Positions 20,901-30,529 of a stretch of 64,000 nucleotides of DNA are shown here, piece by piece (the first letter of the stretch is position 1; each line of letters starts with the position of its first letter). The position numbers and the translations under genes are program-made. The DNA lies in assembly GCF_010389155.1 (NCBI RefSeq), contig NC_057761.1, positions 60,386,587 through 60,450,586 of the forward strand. The letters are read 5' to 3'. The notes under the pieces were generated by a model. It was not told where the DNA came from and searched no databases. It saw only the letters and a program-made list of their open reading frames with translations. This stretch comes from Erigeron canadensis. Taxonomy: Eukaryota > Streptophyta > Magnoliopsida > Asterales > Asteraceae.

Positions 20901-23302
20901 TTTCAAATCTCAACCAATCATTTTTTTCCCCTCTCCTCCATAAATCATTTTATTCCTCTAATTTATTCAAAATCTTTTATCTCAAAAATAAATTATAAAA
21001 ATTGTATGGGTGTTCTTAAAATTTCATGCTCTTTCATTAGAGATGTCATTCGTATACTTTCGACGAATTTTTAAATCCGAGTACGGAGCCCGTACGGCTA
21101 AGGCATTTGGCTATCACACTCTATCACTTATCACCTTCTATGACCTATCACCTCACCGTCTCACCGCCGCATTGCACGAGTACTATTGCTTTATACTAGT
21201 TAAAAGGATAAATGTTAAATTGATTTAACGAGTATTTTATTGGATGTAAGTCTTTTCAAAAGACGTCTTTCTACACGTGAATATATAGATAAAACTATAT
21301 GTATATCACCTATAAGTTGCTCAAAACGAAAGTGAGCATCAATTTATGAATTGCTTTTAGCTTAGTAATTCATCGTAATGTACACCAAAAGATTCGAACC
21401 CCATACTTACACATAAAACACCTCTTAAGAGAAACTTTATGACCAAGGCATGAAATTGGTCGATATTGACATTGATTTAACGATTATTTTTAGTCCAATT
21501 TGATATAGCTTATAGTTAACGGTTTAATGTATACGTGAAATATATGCATGTCCAAAATCTTATATTAGGAAAATCATTTTATTACCATTAGTTAAAGAGT
21601 TTCAGCTTAGCTAGTTGGTTAAAGGTAAATACAGTTCTCTTAAGAGGAAAATGCGGAATTTTATCTCTCATTCAATTGATTTTTCATAGTTTGTCGTCAT
21701 GTATTGGTTATTGCCTTATTGGGTTATCGTTTCTTTGTGGGAAGGTGAGGGTGAAATATATATGTATATAAAATTTTAAATTTGTGGTTTTTTATATATA
21801 ACTAAAAGATGATATATTTTAATTATATACACTTATTTTTATTTGCTATTTAGAATTTTGGTTTATGTGTTACTAGTTAATTATTATATACACTTATTTT
21901 TATTTGCTATTTAGAATTTCGGTTTATGTGTTACTAGTTAATTAACCCGGTTTCAACCCGGGCTTATTAATAGAAATTTTGTAATATTAAGTTACGTCGA
22001 TGTCTAAGAACTGTGAGATAGTTCAACCATACACATAATCTCGGAATAGTATACCTTATATTTCGAGTATATATAATTAGCTTATTAACTCGCATACCAT
22101 GCAAATAATTTAAAAAATCTATTATGATAAAAATATTTAGATGATGAAAATCTAAAAGACCATATATAAAATATTAGGGTTTTAAAAAAAAAAAGGTAAT
22201 TTTTTAATAAAAAAAAAAGACATCATAAATAACAAATATAAAAATGAAATAAACTTAAAGAAGGAAAATGCTTAATATCATAAGTAAATTAAACAAAAAA
22301 TCTAAATTTAAAATAAGACGATGTCATAAATCAAGAAAATAAAAAAAAAAATAATTCATATAAATAAATCTAATAATGATAAGTAAGCAATAATGATGTC
22401 ATAAAAATTTTGTTTTATTAATATATAGGATAGGATTTTCTGGTTTTTATGCTAATTATTAAAGAAAATTTTGTACTTATTATTTATTTATTTTTCTAAT
22501 CTTTTAATTAATTTAATCTCTGTATACTTAATGCGTATCTATAATTAATTTATTTAATTTTCTTATATTTAATGTGGCTCAAGTTTTTGAGTGTCAACTA
22601 AGTTTTTGCTTATTTGTTGTATTTTACTCTTTTTAGTCTTTTGTGATATTAATTAAAGGATAAACTTAATCAAATTTATTATATAAGGATTATATAACGA
22701 AGAAGAACTTTCTAAACTTGGTTGCTAATGTATGGGTTTAATGTAGTTGTTAATATAAGAAGAATAACAAAAATGAAGGTATATTCCAAAAGTCGATTAA
22801 ATGACTTATATATACTACAACTCGTTACTTATCCAATCATTACTCTATCTACTTATTATTATTTTAATTTTTATCTCAATATATAAATACTATAAAATAT
22901 GTTGCTTTAATTAGATTTTATATATATTAAATGATAGGATAGAATACAATAGGATCAGGATGGTGTGGTGATGAACATATAAAGTTACAAAGTCAAAATT
23001 AGTTATACTTTTTTTTTTTCTTAGTTTCGATGGTTCTCATATATAGATGGATATGGTAAGGTAGCTACATTTTGAGGTAAAGGATAATGAATGATGTATA
23101 TATGATACGTACGTACCCTATTGAAGACCATGAAACCGAGGTCCAAATCAAGGTGGTGGTCGTCGACGGTGACGGTTCTGGCATGACCACCGAGGTAGTC
23201 TTCCTTGTCGTACAACACCACATCCACCCCGCCAGCTTTTGTCAATACGTATGCTGACACCAACCCACTTATCCCCGCACCAACCACCGCCACTCTCATC
23301 AT
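3844..23302 (-). CDS. FAD oxidoreductase / cyclopropane-fatty-acid synthase fusion, 24 exons, 878 aa
   Basis: The gene encodes a plant cyclopropane-fatty-acyl-phospholipid synthase, which adds a methylene from S-adenosylmethionine across acyl-chain double bonds. Exons in order: 23117-23302, 9202-9419, 8986-9091, 8736-8837, 8577-8636, 8375-8456, 7986-8133, 7732-7855, 7435-7615, 6587-6615, 6306-6454, 6087-6189, 5902-5997, 5773-5808, 5553-5711, 5391-5453, 5258-5317, 5021-5182, 4859-4932, 4681-4774, 4472-4608, 4317-4397, 4005-4110, 3844-3924. All junctions are GT/AG and the phases sum to 2637 nt with no internal stop. The N-terminal half (about 1-430) is an FAD amine-oxidase fold with GAGISG at 8-13. 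The C-terminal half is the synthase with YSCA at 608-611, the SAM motif VLEIGCGWG at 643-651, and EMLEAVGHE near 714-722. Length fits the plant family (about 860-880). The start has tandem ATG codons; the second matches homologues better. Exon borders were assigned by eye and by similarity recalled from the Arabidopsis proteins. Confidence 0.93.
6616..7434 (-). other. Intron 9 of the synthase gene, enlarged by a TRIM array
   Basis: This 819-bp intron separates the exon ending GAYQG and the 29-nt exon YGFHEDGLK. About 590 bp of it is the TRIM element listed separately. The splice borders (AAG|GTACGTACC and TTTGTAG|GT) lie outside the insert and look intact. Confidence 0.8.
6725..7312 (-). mobile_element. 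TRIM retrotransposon array (LTR-internal-LTR-LTR)
   Basis: Three LTR-like units lie in the same orientation: 6725-6887, 7023-7170 and 7168-about 7312. Each starts near GATACGAACCCATCC on the plus strand and carries GGCTCGTAT, GACACCTAGGCTTATAAACC and, in the first two, AATACCCCACCCTTTGA. A short internal domain (6888-7022) joins units 1 and 2. On the minus strand it begins, next to unit 2, with TTGGTATCAGAG, the primer-binding site for initiator tRNA-Met. LTRs of about 150 bp with a tiny non-coding interior are the hallmark of TRIMs. Units 2 and 3 share three bases, which suggests unequal recombination. Unit 3 is truncated. Confidence 0.7.
7621..7718. repeat. TA and ATG/ATC microsatellites in intron 8
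   Basis: A (TA)n run near 7626-7646 is followed by about 15 copies of GAT (7669-7714). Both lie in the intron between the LNVLQ exon and the next exon. The poly-histidine frame on the minus strand is only a translation of this microsatellite. Confidence 0.9.
8195..8330 (+). mobile_element. SINE-like element (intron 6)
   Basis: The sequence has a tRNA-like RNA polymerase III promoter: an A-box-like GGTTGCCTAGTTGGAGCTC at about 8232, then a B box GGTCATGGGTTCGATCCTC about 35 bp downstream. A short non-coding tail follows. It sits inside the intron between exons 6 and 7 of the synthase gene. I could not define target duplications. Confidence 0.5.
9778..10194. mobile_element. Non-autonomous hAT element with 8-bp TSD
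   Basis: The ends CATTGGCGGAACGT and ACGTTCCGCCCCTG are inverted repeats. The element is flanked by the perfect 8-bp direct repeat TTTGTAGT (9770-9777 and 10195-10202). An 8-bp duplication and GGCGGAAC-type ends fit the hAT superfamily. At 417 bp it has no transposase and must have been moved in trans. Confidence 0.85.
11395..11530. repeat. Imperfect tandem duplication, AT-rich
   Basis: Two copies share AATAACC(T/A)ATT(A/G)CATGCCTATA followed by AGTA..AT(A)TATAT. Together they span about 130 bp in intron 1. No function is evident. Confidence 0.5.
11985..12228 (+). mobile_element. SINE with pol III boxes and A-tail (intron 1)
   Basis: A tRNA-like head (AGTGGCCAGGGTGTTTCAC, then the B box GGTCTCGAGTTCGAGCTTT) is followed by a unique body containing GATCCGCTTAGTGCGAGATCC. 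It ends in TTCAGTTG followed by a run of T/A ending in 11 A. This layout is that of a plant SINE. Possible short target repeats (TATTTG) were seen but are unconvincing. Confidence 0.65.
13495..13786 (-). repeat. 3' LTR of the copia element
   Basis: A TG...CA-bounded repeat of 292 bp. It contains the short duplicated motif AAAATATAACCGTGTGT. It is next to the polypurine tract and downstream of the RNase H end. Confidence 0.9.
13796..17807 (-). pseudogene. Copia gag-pol remnants
   Basis: Minus-strand fragments in order: gag (17807-17254, with a frame break near 17520); a zinc knuckle near 16970 whose last cysteine is replaced by threonine; a protease core near 16790 reading NNGASNHM where an aspartate is expected; GAG-pre-integrase and integrase (16671-15808), with the acidic residues in [15 protein letters not shown] and ERKNR visible; reverse transcriptase pieces (15189-14902 and 14889-14671); and RNase H pieces (14565-14161 and 14134-13796). 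Between 14671 and 14565 the reverse-transcriptase segment that should hold the YVDD catalytic motif is missing. Together with multiple stops, this makes the element non-autonomous. Confidence 0.88.
18495..18983 (-). repeat. 5' LTR of the copia element, with internal duplication
   Basis: It has the same termini as the 292-bp LTR but is 489 bp long. The block ATAGACACTTTGTAT..ATAGACATAAACT(A/G)ATC and the block GAGCAATGATTCG each occur twice, so the extra length is a partial tandem duplication. The minus-strand side abuts the tRNA primer-binding site at about 18480-18493. Confidence 0.88.
19245..19425. repeat. CTATTTGCAGCGAT repeat cluster
   Basis: Four copies, in both orientations, of ATTTGCAGCGAT(A/T) and its complement, with GGGCCC(C/T)CTG spacers. 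Such short arrays occur in non-autonomous DNA transposons. No terminal CACTA was found nearby. Confidence 0.4.
20345..20506. repeat. Small palindromic MITE
   Basis: AAATTACAAACAAAATTATACAAAC at the left is matched by its reverse complement near 20470-20500, around an A-rich loop. It probably folds into one hairpin. No target duplication was resolved. Confidence 0.5.
20737..21199 (+). mobile_element. Helitron-like non-autonomous element
   Basis: The candidate 5' end TCTATACTTCTATAC and 3' end ...CCGCATTGCACGAGTACTATTGCTTTATACTAG are in the TC...CTAG arrangement of Helitrons, here about 460 bp apart. The 3' hairpin is weak, so the boundary is tentative. No coding sequence. Confidence 0.4.
21822..21943. 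repeat. 60-bp tandem duplication
   Basis: Two almost identical copies run end to end: ATTATATACACTTATTTTTA, then TTTGCTATTTAGAATTT(T/C)GG, then TTTATGTGTTACTAGTTA. Only one or two bases differ, so the duplication is recent or gene-converted. The second copy overlaps the end of the Helitron-like element that follows. Confidence 0.75.
21934..22430 (-). mobile_element. Helitron-like element, minus strand
   Basis: On the minus strand a GC-rich hairpin CCCGGGTTGAAACCGGG is followed after a few bases by CTAG, the signature of a Helitron 3' end. The minus-strand 5' end would be TCCTATATATTAATA near 22430. A related copy with similar interior (TTTAGATGATG, TATTAGGGTTTT) lies at 57724-58165. Confidence 0.5.
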
Positions 23303-25900
23303 GCCGCTCCTACCTGCAGCTATTAGTAGCTAGTTATCCATTTAGTATACAGTAGTAATTCATCAATTGAAGCTTGGATGAACAGCATTATTACTATTAT
23401 ACATTTAGTATACAGTATATATCTTTAATATATATATATATATATACCTTAAATAATTAATGTATTTGTGTTGTAGAAGAAGATGGACTAGGAGAAGGAT
23501 GCCGGGGCACCCCCAAGTTAAGAAAAGATAGATAATTTAAATGGTCTAGCAACAACCAACTAGGTACCTTACATATACATACTAGTGTTGAGTCCCGTTC
23601 ACTGGATGAGTTGTTTTAAAATATTTTAATCAAAATTAAAAAATTAAAATTCAAATATATTAAATAGATACCAAATAAAATTAAAATATCTAAAAATAAA
23701 ACATAAAACGATTTAAATAAGTCAAAAAGTTAAAAAAGTAATGCATAATAAACTAATCTTTCGTGAAAGACCTATCATATATATCGGAATCATACTCATT
23801 ATTAAAACATAAACATATATTAGTAATTAAAAAATAAAGAAGTTGCATTGCGTACGAAGATTAAGTACTAATTCTTAATGGGTAAATTCCTGCTTCATAA
23901 ATCTGTATATATATTCTTACTAAATTGATTCTTGATGACAACTTTTAATTATAGACGAATTAAAAATTATACATTAACGGTATGATTTGAGTAACCATCA
24001 ATATGACCACTATCACAACTTAATCAATCCGAAAGTTAAAAAAAAAATGAAAATTAACTCCGTATACATATTCATTTCAGTTTACCCCTTTTTTCAACTT
24101 TAGTTAAATAAAAAATATAAGAATTCAATGTTAAATAATAATAATAATAATAATGATTAAATATGAACAAAGTATATAAATAAAAAACTCTTTTTGGTAG
24201 TCGATCATAGGTTTTCTTTTTTTTTTTTTTTTTTTTTTTTGCCGTAGGTTTTTTTTTGGGTTTAAAATATGTAGGAGTTTTTTCTAGGTGGTATATATAT
24301 GGATAATAATAATAACTAGAACTAGGGAGTTTGGGGCCGCCCGATAGCCGGCGGCAAAGAGAGTCATTTATTTAATAACATTACATAAATTTAGTTTGAA
24401 ATTCAAGGAAAGAAATATTTTTATATAAAACCCAAAAACCAAATCAAAGGATAATTATGGTGCCACGGATATGTATTTTTTTTTTTAATGCCAGTACGAC
24501 ATTCACGAAATCATATTTATATTTACTCTTAAAAAGAAAAAAATAAATAAATATTTAAAAGAAAAACTCAAAGAAGAAACCAATTAAAAAAAGCTTCAAG
24601 AGAAAACTCTAAAAGTCACAAAAAAATAAAATACTAATAAAATAAAACCAACAAACAAAAAATACAAATAAATTAACAAAAATTATCAAAAGTTTTCGAA
24701 AAAGTATATGTAAAAAAAATATGTTAAAACACAAAAATATTACAAAAGTCATAAAAAATATACAAAATATACAAAAAAAATGTACATCAAGGTTGACAAA
24801 CACATGTTAAATATGTAAAAATTAATTTATGTTATTTTCTGTAAAGTATAAAATTTTTATGGTCTAAAATGGAAACTACAATAGAAAACAGGGGGCGGAA
24901 AGCAAAATAACAAATAGCAAAGGGAAATAAGATAAATAATAAGGGGGCAAAATGTAAAATTCTAAATCCTTCAAAAACTAAGCTATAAAAAAAAAAGAAG
25001 GTGGGGAGTTTCGAACCCCCGACCTTTCAAATGAAAAGCGCTGGCCAAATCAACTCTACCAAAGGTAACTATGTTCATATTTTGACAAATGGTATATTTA
25101 TGTTAAAAACACAGAAAAAAACAAAATAGCCACTATTCATAACCTTTGGCATTAGTGAGATTACAATAATAAAAAAGATTTTTTATAAGATTTTTTTATT
25201 AATGGTCGGACATTATTTATTGAATAAATATTAAAAAAATAGAGGATTAATAAAGAGGGAGTATTAGACTAAAAGAGGGGATTAGAGGTGCCAAGTCTAC
25301 TCTCAACCCCATCTTTTAGTTATATTATAGATAATATATATGGAAAGTGATATATATATATATATATAACTACTTTTAGTCATCCACAACAATACAAACG
25401 TTGTACAGTTGTATACTATACAGTAAAATTGTTGTAGATGACTAAAAAGTGATGCACATATATCACTCCCCATAATATATATATATATATATATATAAAA
25501 GATAGGATTTCATACCTAAGCTTAACCTTAATGAATATAAGGTTGTCTCATAGTATGAAATCTTTCAAATACTAATTTTTTAATCCATTAAAATCATGAG
25601 ACCCATGTTATTAATTTACTTCTTATTTTTATATAACATATATAAAGTATTGATATATATATATATATATGTGAGAGGCTTCATCTAAGTTTAATTACGA
25701 AACAACCTTATATTTGTTTTTTCCACATATATAGACGTGATTACGTGTTAAAAATAGGTTTAAGCTTATATTCGTGTTGAAAATAGGTTGTTAAAAATAT
25801 TTTCGTATATATATAGAAATTAGAATATATGTGGATGTCATGTACCTAAGCTTGGGTATGAATACCCTCACATGTTAATATCTTAATCCATAAAAAAACA
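23303..25900. other. Intergenic, AT-rich, upstream of the synthase gene
   Basis: I see no gene here. The presumed promoter side of the synthase has a TATA-rich run at 23421-23447. A tRNA-derived fragment (24990-25070) and a short palindrome (25340-25475, with GTGATATAT ends and a CATCCACAACAAT/ATTGTTGTAGATG stem) are present. Poly-T at about 24217-24240 and A-rich low complexity at 24540-24780 explain the open frames. Confidence 0.6.
24990..25070 (-). other. tRNA-like fragment
   Basis: On the minus strand GGTAGAGTTGATTTGGCCAG resembles an A box, and GGTCGGGGGTTCGAAACTCC is a good B box/T arm followed by a run of T. An acceptor stem that pairs with the 5' side is not evident, so this looks like a tRNA-derived relic or SINE head rather than a working tRNA gene. 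Confidence 0.35.
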
Positions 25901-25902
25901 TT

Positions 25903-26919
25903 GGGATTATGGCACTGGAGTGTAACCAACTATGACTCAATGGTTATGTAATGTTGTGACCTTTCAAATTGGCTATCTGATGTAAGTACCTTTCATTTTT
26001 GTTCTTTTAATGTATCGGTTAACCTGTTGTACCGGTAGCCGGTAACAATGTTAGTTTTACTTTGGGATTATGGCACTAGAGTGTAACCAACTATGACTGA
26101 ATGGTTATGTTATGCAGTGATCTTTAAAACTGGCTATCTAATGTAAGAACCTCTCATTTTTGTACTTTTTATGTACCGGTTGACATGTTGTACGGTCATG
26201 GTTACGGTTGTGGGTTATGAACTCCGACGAAATGGATGGTCAATGGTGGATGGTCTTAGACTCTGACAAGGTTGTAGTAGGTGGTCTCGGTCTCATTTTT
26301 TCTTCCATTCAAGAGGTGCGGTCATCTCTTCACCGTCTCCAAGTCCGGACACGTGCCACCGCTGATTGCCACCAATAAAAGAAATAAATGTCAGCCGCCA
26401 CCCAGAAAACCACGGTCGTCATTCTCTGTCAAAATCCCCCCTTTTACCCCATTGTAAACCAAAGTTGTTGGATCTTGATTGTGGTGGGGATGGGATGGCC
26501 GGATCTTTATGTGTAACGATGATGGGGTGATCATAACACAATTCGATTTAGGGATTAGGGTTTGAGTATGATTATTATTGAATCGTGTTGATTTGTGCAT
26601 CTATCTATATCTAGTGTTGATTTGTGTTTGGGATTGAAGTTAAACATTTAGTTACAATTTCACATTTCCTCTCCGAAAAAATTGTTGTTACCGAAGATAG
26701 TGCCGAAAATTAGCCGGTGAAGATGACTAGAGTATAAAGTCATCAGAGTAACCCGGTAGGATACATCGAGCGAACAAAACAGAGAGGTTCTTACATCAAC
26801 TTTAACACTTTCGTAGGTTACTACATTACATGACCATTTACTCATAATTGGTTACACTCCGGTGCCTTAATCTCTATTATTTCTTACATCCAATGTGGCA
26901 TTACCGGTGCCATAATCCC
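25903..26919. repeat. Foldback element, GGGATTATGGCACT family
   Basis: The left end GGGATTATGGCACT(G/A)GAGTG occurs twice (25903 and 26064), as a roughly 160-bp tandem duplication including GTAACCAACTATGACT and GGCTATCT. The right end at 26919 is the inverted copy (CCGGTGCCATAATCCC). Other pieces of the family are at 55576-55772 and 59960-60240. The interior has no convincing gene. Confidence 0.6.
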
Positions 26920-27364
26920 AAAAACATTTGAGCCACATTATATTCATTATATAAGTAAACATTAAAAAATTAGTATATGTAGAGTTGGTTTACCCGTTTC
27001 AAATTGATTATTTTTTGGATTTTTAATCGTGAAATTATCTAAAATTTCTTAATTAAATAAAATAACTTATTAGTTTATCTGAATACATGACAATTAATAG
27101 GGGTAAATCTTGTTCTCTCAGGGCAATTAGCATTTTTCCTACTACTAAATATTGGGCGAAAAACTCTCTAGCATGAACTCGATTAAAATAATCTAATCTA
27201 GACATTCCGTTATGATATTCAATTAACACCTATAAAAAAAAAGGACCCAAGTACATCAAAACTTGATATACTTCATCATAATTTATAATCTTTATATAAT
27301 ATAAACCGTACACGTCAAAAATACATTTAGATTATTATGATACCTTATATATTACTCACTAGGA

Positions 27365-27608
27365 CCAACGAGCAAATAACTTAATGGTATAAGATATATT
27401 AGACAAGTCTTTTAGTGATGTAAGACCCAGGGTCAAGTCTTGCTGAGGGGGCACAGTTTTATCCCAATTATTGTTGTGCCTTTAAATAGTTTAATTGGGG
27501 GATTTTCTCCTACAAGATATTGAAGGTGAGGGACCCTCTTGCGCGGAACCGGTTAAGACAACGTAAACTAGATTCCTCTGTTACGAACAAATGATCCACA
27601 CCTTTCAA
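27365..27608 (+). mobile_element. SINE-like repeat
   Basis: An A-box-like AATAACTTAATGGTATAAG near 27376 and a B-box-like CCCAGGGTCAAGTCTTG near 27427 are followed by a non-coding body. The 3' end is ACGAACAAATGATCCACAC. The arrangement suggests a SINE, but the boxes are degenerate. Confidence 0.4.
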
Positions 27609-27624
27609 AAAAATATACTACCCA

Positions 27625-27785
27625 GTAGAGGTGAAAAACGAGCCGAGCCGAACCGAGTCGAGTTTCATAAATTTTAGGGTTATTTATTTATTTTTTACTT
27701 TCGAGCTCGAGCTCCTATAAATATTTAAAAATGTGTTGGATCCTGACTCGACTCGGTATCGTTCGAGTTCAAGCTTGGTACTAGT
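27625..27785. repeat. hAT-like terminal fragment (GAGGTGAAAAACGAGCC)
   Basis: TAGAGGTGAAAAACGAGCCGAGCC followed by alternating GAGCTCGAG and CTCGACTCGG motifs resembles the end and subterminal repeats of plant hAT elements. No opposite end was found, so it is a fragment at best. Confidence 0.3.
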
Positions 27786-28007
27786 TTATCTATTATACTT
27801 ATTCAACTATATTTCAAGGACTTAAATACGATAACCTTATTCAACTATATTTCAAGGCCTTTAATACGATAAACTTGTTTGAATAATCTCATTAATGATC
27901 ATATATAAACTTTGTAAGTCCCAACTCAAGAGATGGTACTATCTGAAGACACCTCTATGTCAATGGTGAGATTTCTTTGCAATATAAACACTTAACTGGA
28001 GACTACC

Positions 28008-28872
28008 TGTTATAGTGAATGTATACCAAGTCCTTAGTAAGATTACTTAGCAGGTGACAGTAAGGAAAAGACAATGCAATAAGTAAGTACAACAAAGTAA
28101 AAATGGTGAGACCAAGTTGTAATTTTCAAATGTATTTTATTTATTGACGCTAAATAAAATACAAGGTTGTTGCGGAACCAAGATAATACATAAGTGTAAA
28201 TATCCTAACAACCTATGAAATACAAACGATCTATACTTGGAAATTTTCTTTAAAAATCGAAACACTTAAAGTTGTGAAGTGTTCCCTTTTACGATTTAGA
28301 GAATATTGCACAAGTACACAAAGAATATTGCAAAAGTCTGAATGTGCAAAGTTATATTCTTGTTGTGCAAAGACCTCTATTTATAGACAAAGTTGGCATT
28401 GGGATTCCAACTTTTTCGTACAGATATCGTTGACAGCATTTAAGGAAACTATGTGAGTTCCTTTGAAATGCTTGATAAGGTAAGTCAGGATATTACTTTA
28501 TCCAACCTGCTTTATACACTTTTGTACTTTAATCATAGACAAATGATATTGTCTGTATAAAGCTGCATAAAGCAAAAAGGTCTTCCTCGTAAACATTGTA
28601 AAGCATTGTAAAGGCTTTAGACTAATATTCTCCAGTTTCAATCTGTGTAGAATGCCAACTGGGCTTCACTGCCATTGTCATTCTCTATCTTCCATTTGTT
28701 GTCTTCGACGTCAATTAGAATGTCTTCAGTTCTGATCAGATCTCAACTGGAAGAAGTCTTCAGTTGCATTAACTGTACGTTGCAACTAGACTTCAATATA
28801 TTTCTGGACAAATCTTCTGGTCTCCAGATGCAACTGGAGACTAGTCAGTTTTAGTCGAAATTGGTCCTAACA
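28008..28872 (-). repeat. 3' LTR of a retroelement remnant
   Basis: This 865-bp stretch is bounded by TGTTATAG and CCTAACA on the plus strand. On the minus strand it is preceded by the polypurine tract AAATAGGGGGAATT (28873-28886). A TATA box, CTATAAATAG on the minus strand, lies near 28376-28386. Termini are inferred from TG/CA and the polypurine tract; the partner LTR is not in the window. Confidence 0.6.
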
Positions 28873-29147
28873 AATTCCCCCTATTTGTCCTGAAATATTG
28901 CCAAGTCTGTTCAAGTTCTTGTAACTATACAAGTATGAACTTGAAAGATTTGTATGACTAAATCTAATCTAAGTTTCCAAGGCATTTTTATAGATCATCA
29001 AATGCCTTGGTTTTTCCTTTTTAGTTTGTTAGATTTAATCTGTTATCTATCTTGTGGTTACAATCTGGCAACTTGTATATACATGATAAAACTACAACAA
29101 TTACAAGAGAATAAGTAAAATTACAAAATAGATAACTGAAGAAGAAC

Positions 29148-30518
29148 TTAAATGGATGGCCCTTCGCCAGTTCTCCTTCGCTTTGCAACTGAAGAGATGG
29201 GTTGTCTATCTTCAGGATTAAAGTTCAATCTTTTCTCAACATCTTTCTTGAACTTGATTAAACTTTGAAGTAAATAAACCCAACCCTTTTCGATCTTGTT
29301 CTTATGTTGCCTTGCCTCCAGTAGATTCAGCATTTCAACCTGCTCAGAATGTCCATACTGATGAACATCAGGATTCTCAGTGGTGAGTTGTGGTCCATTG
29401 AAGTATTGAATGGTTACCATAAATTGCCTTCCTCCAGGTTTGGTTGTAACTTTAATTTCATTGATTTTTCCTAGATGATATCTTCGCTGAAGAACTTCAT
29501 TTAAGTATGCACGTGCATCAGACTCATTGACCAGTTTGATCTGGGCAGTGCTCAGTTTCTGTACAACAGCTCGGATATCTTCGGTGGATGGCTCATTGGG
29601 TTCCACCCAAGTCCTTAAGTTTGCATCCCTTGGCAAGGGCTTAGGCTTTAATTTACTCTTAGACTTGGGTGGGTTCAACACCTGTTTGACTCTTTTCGTT
29701 ATCTGCTCAGTCCTTTTCAGAATCCCTTCTGCTCTAACTTCCTTGGCCTTCTCCACTGATATGTTTAAGTTTCTGGCATCATGCTCAGCTTCATCATCAG
29801 GATAATCTTTGTCCAGATGGACTTCAATCATATCATTTACCAGTCCCACTATCCTTGGGTCACTCTTGACCTTCCTGTATTGCTCCAGTGAGATGCCCAA
29901 CAGATTAGCATCATTAACATCTAGTATGCCCAATCCTTGCAGTTGAACCCTTGAGACCAGCAAAGTGGCTTTCTTTTGTTTCTTTCTTTCATTTATTTCA
30001 TTTCCAATTCTAGCCAATCTCTTGCTGTCAGATTCAGTCACTGGAGGAAGCTGATCAGGATTTCCAATTTACTTTAAGGGTACATCAGTGGCCGGCTGGG
30101 CAGATTCATCAGTTGCAAGTGCCTTGCCCTTATTCTTCTTCCCCCTATCACCTATATCCTCAAATTCTTCAATTATGTGCATACCAGCATCAGTACTAGC
30201 AGCAACAACCAACTCTTTCCCAATACTTGAACTTGGAGTTTCAATGTGAGTGCTGGGAATATGAACAGATCTTTCCCCCTTGGCAGCATCTAGACCTTTT
30301 ATAATTGCTTCAAAATTTGAAGGACTGGAGGGTAAGTGATCTAGAGGCTGCCATGACCCCATGTTCTTGCACTCCTTGAAGACTCCACAAATCATGCGAA
30401 CTGTCCTCCAAAGATGATTAACTTCTTGTGACTGGACCAAAACTGATGTATATCGCTCCAATATAGTCAGACATAGCTGACCCAGGCATGGCAAAGACCA
30501 CCAAGGACTCATCCTCAA
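29148..30518 (-). pseudogene. Retroelement-associated ORF of unknown function, one in-frame stop
   Basis: Two minus-strand frames (30518-30069 and 30041-29148) are in the same frame and separated by a single TAA at about 30071. Together they would encode about 457 residues. The upper part has serine-rich and acidic stretches. The lower part is basic and charged (ESDSKRLARIGNEINERKKQ; KPKPLPRDANLRTWVEP) and ends in SSVAKRRRTGEGPS, which looks like a nuclear signal. I do not recognise a catalytic domain. Its position, just inside a polypurine tract and LTR, shows that it belongs to an LTR retroelement. Comparable proteins are, from memory, common in composite genomes. Other members of the class may lie at 63285-63994. 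Confidence 0.6.
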
Positions 30519-30529
30519 TCTTAAATGAC

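Larger units (their letters stand above)
9420..23116 (-). other. 13.7-kb first intron of the synthase gene
   Basis: The donor AATAGG|GTACGTACG at 23116 and the acceptor GCATGCAG|GTGACATATCC at 9420 join exactly between NR and VTYP of the FAD domain, as expected from homologues. Between them lie a hAT MITE, a SINE, a complete but defective copia element and Helitron-like repeats. The rest (about 10200-11980, 12230-13490, 18990-20340, 22430-23110) is AT-rich sequence in which I see no gene. Confidence 0.85.

Noticed and set aside
24609..24803. Hydrophobic 64-residue protein
   Set aside because: Pure A/T low-complexity sequence; the phenylalanines are poly-A runs read on the other strand.
24990..25070. 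tRNA gene
   Set aside because: A good T arm and T-run, but no pairing acceptor stem. Kept only as a tRNA-like fragment.
29527..29805. Plus-strand frame opposite the retroelement ORF
   Set aside because: Shadow of the minus-strand ORF; no domain.
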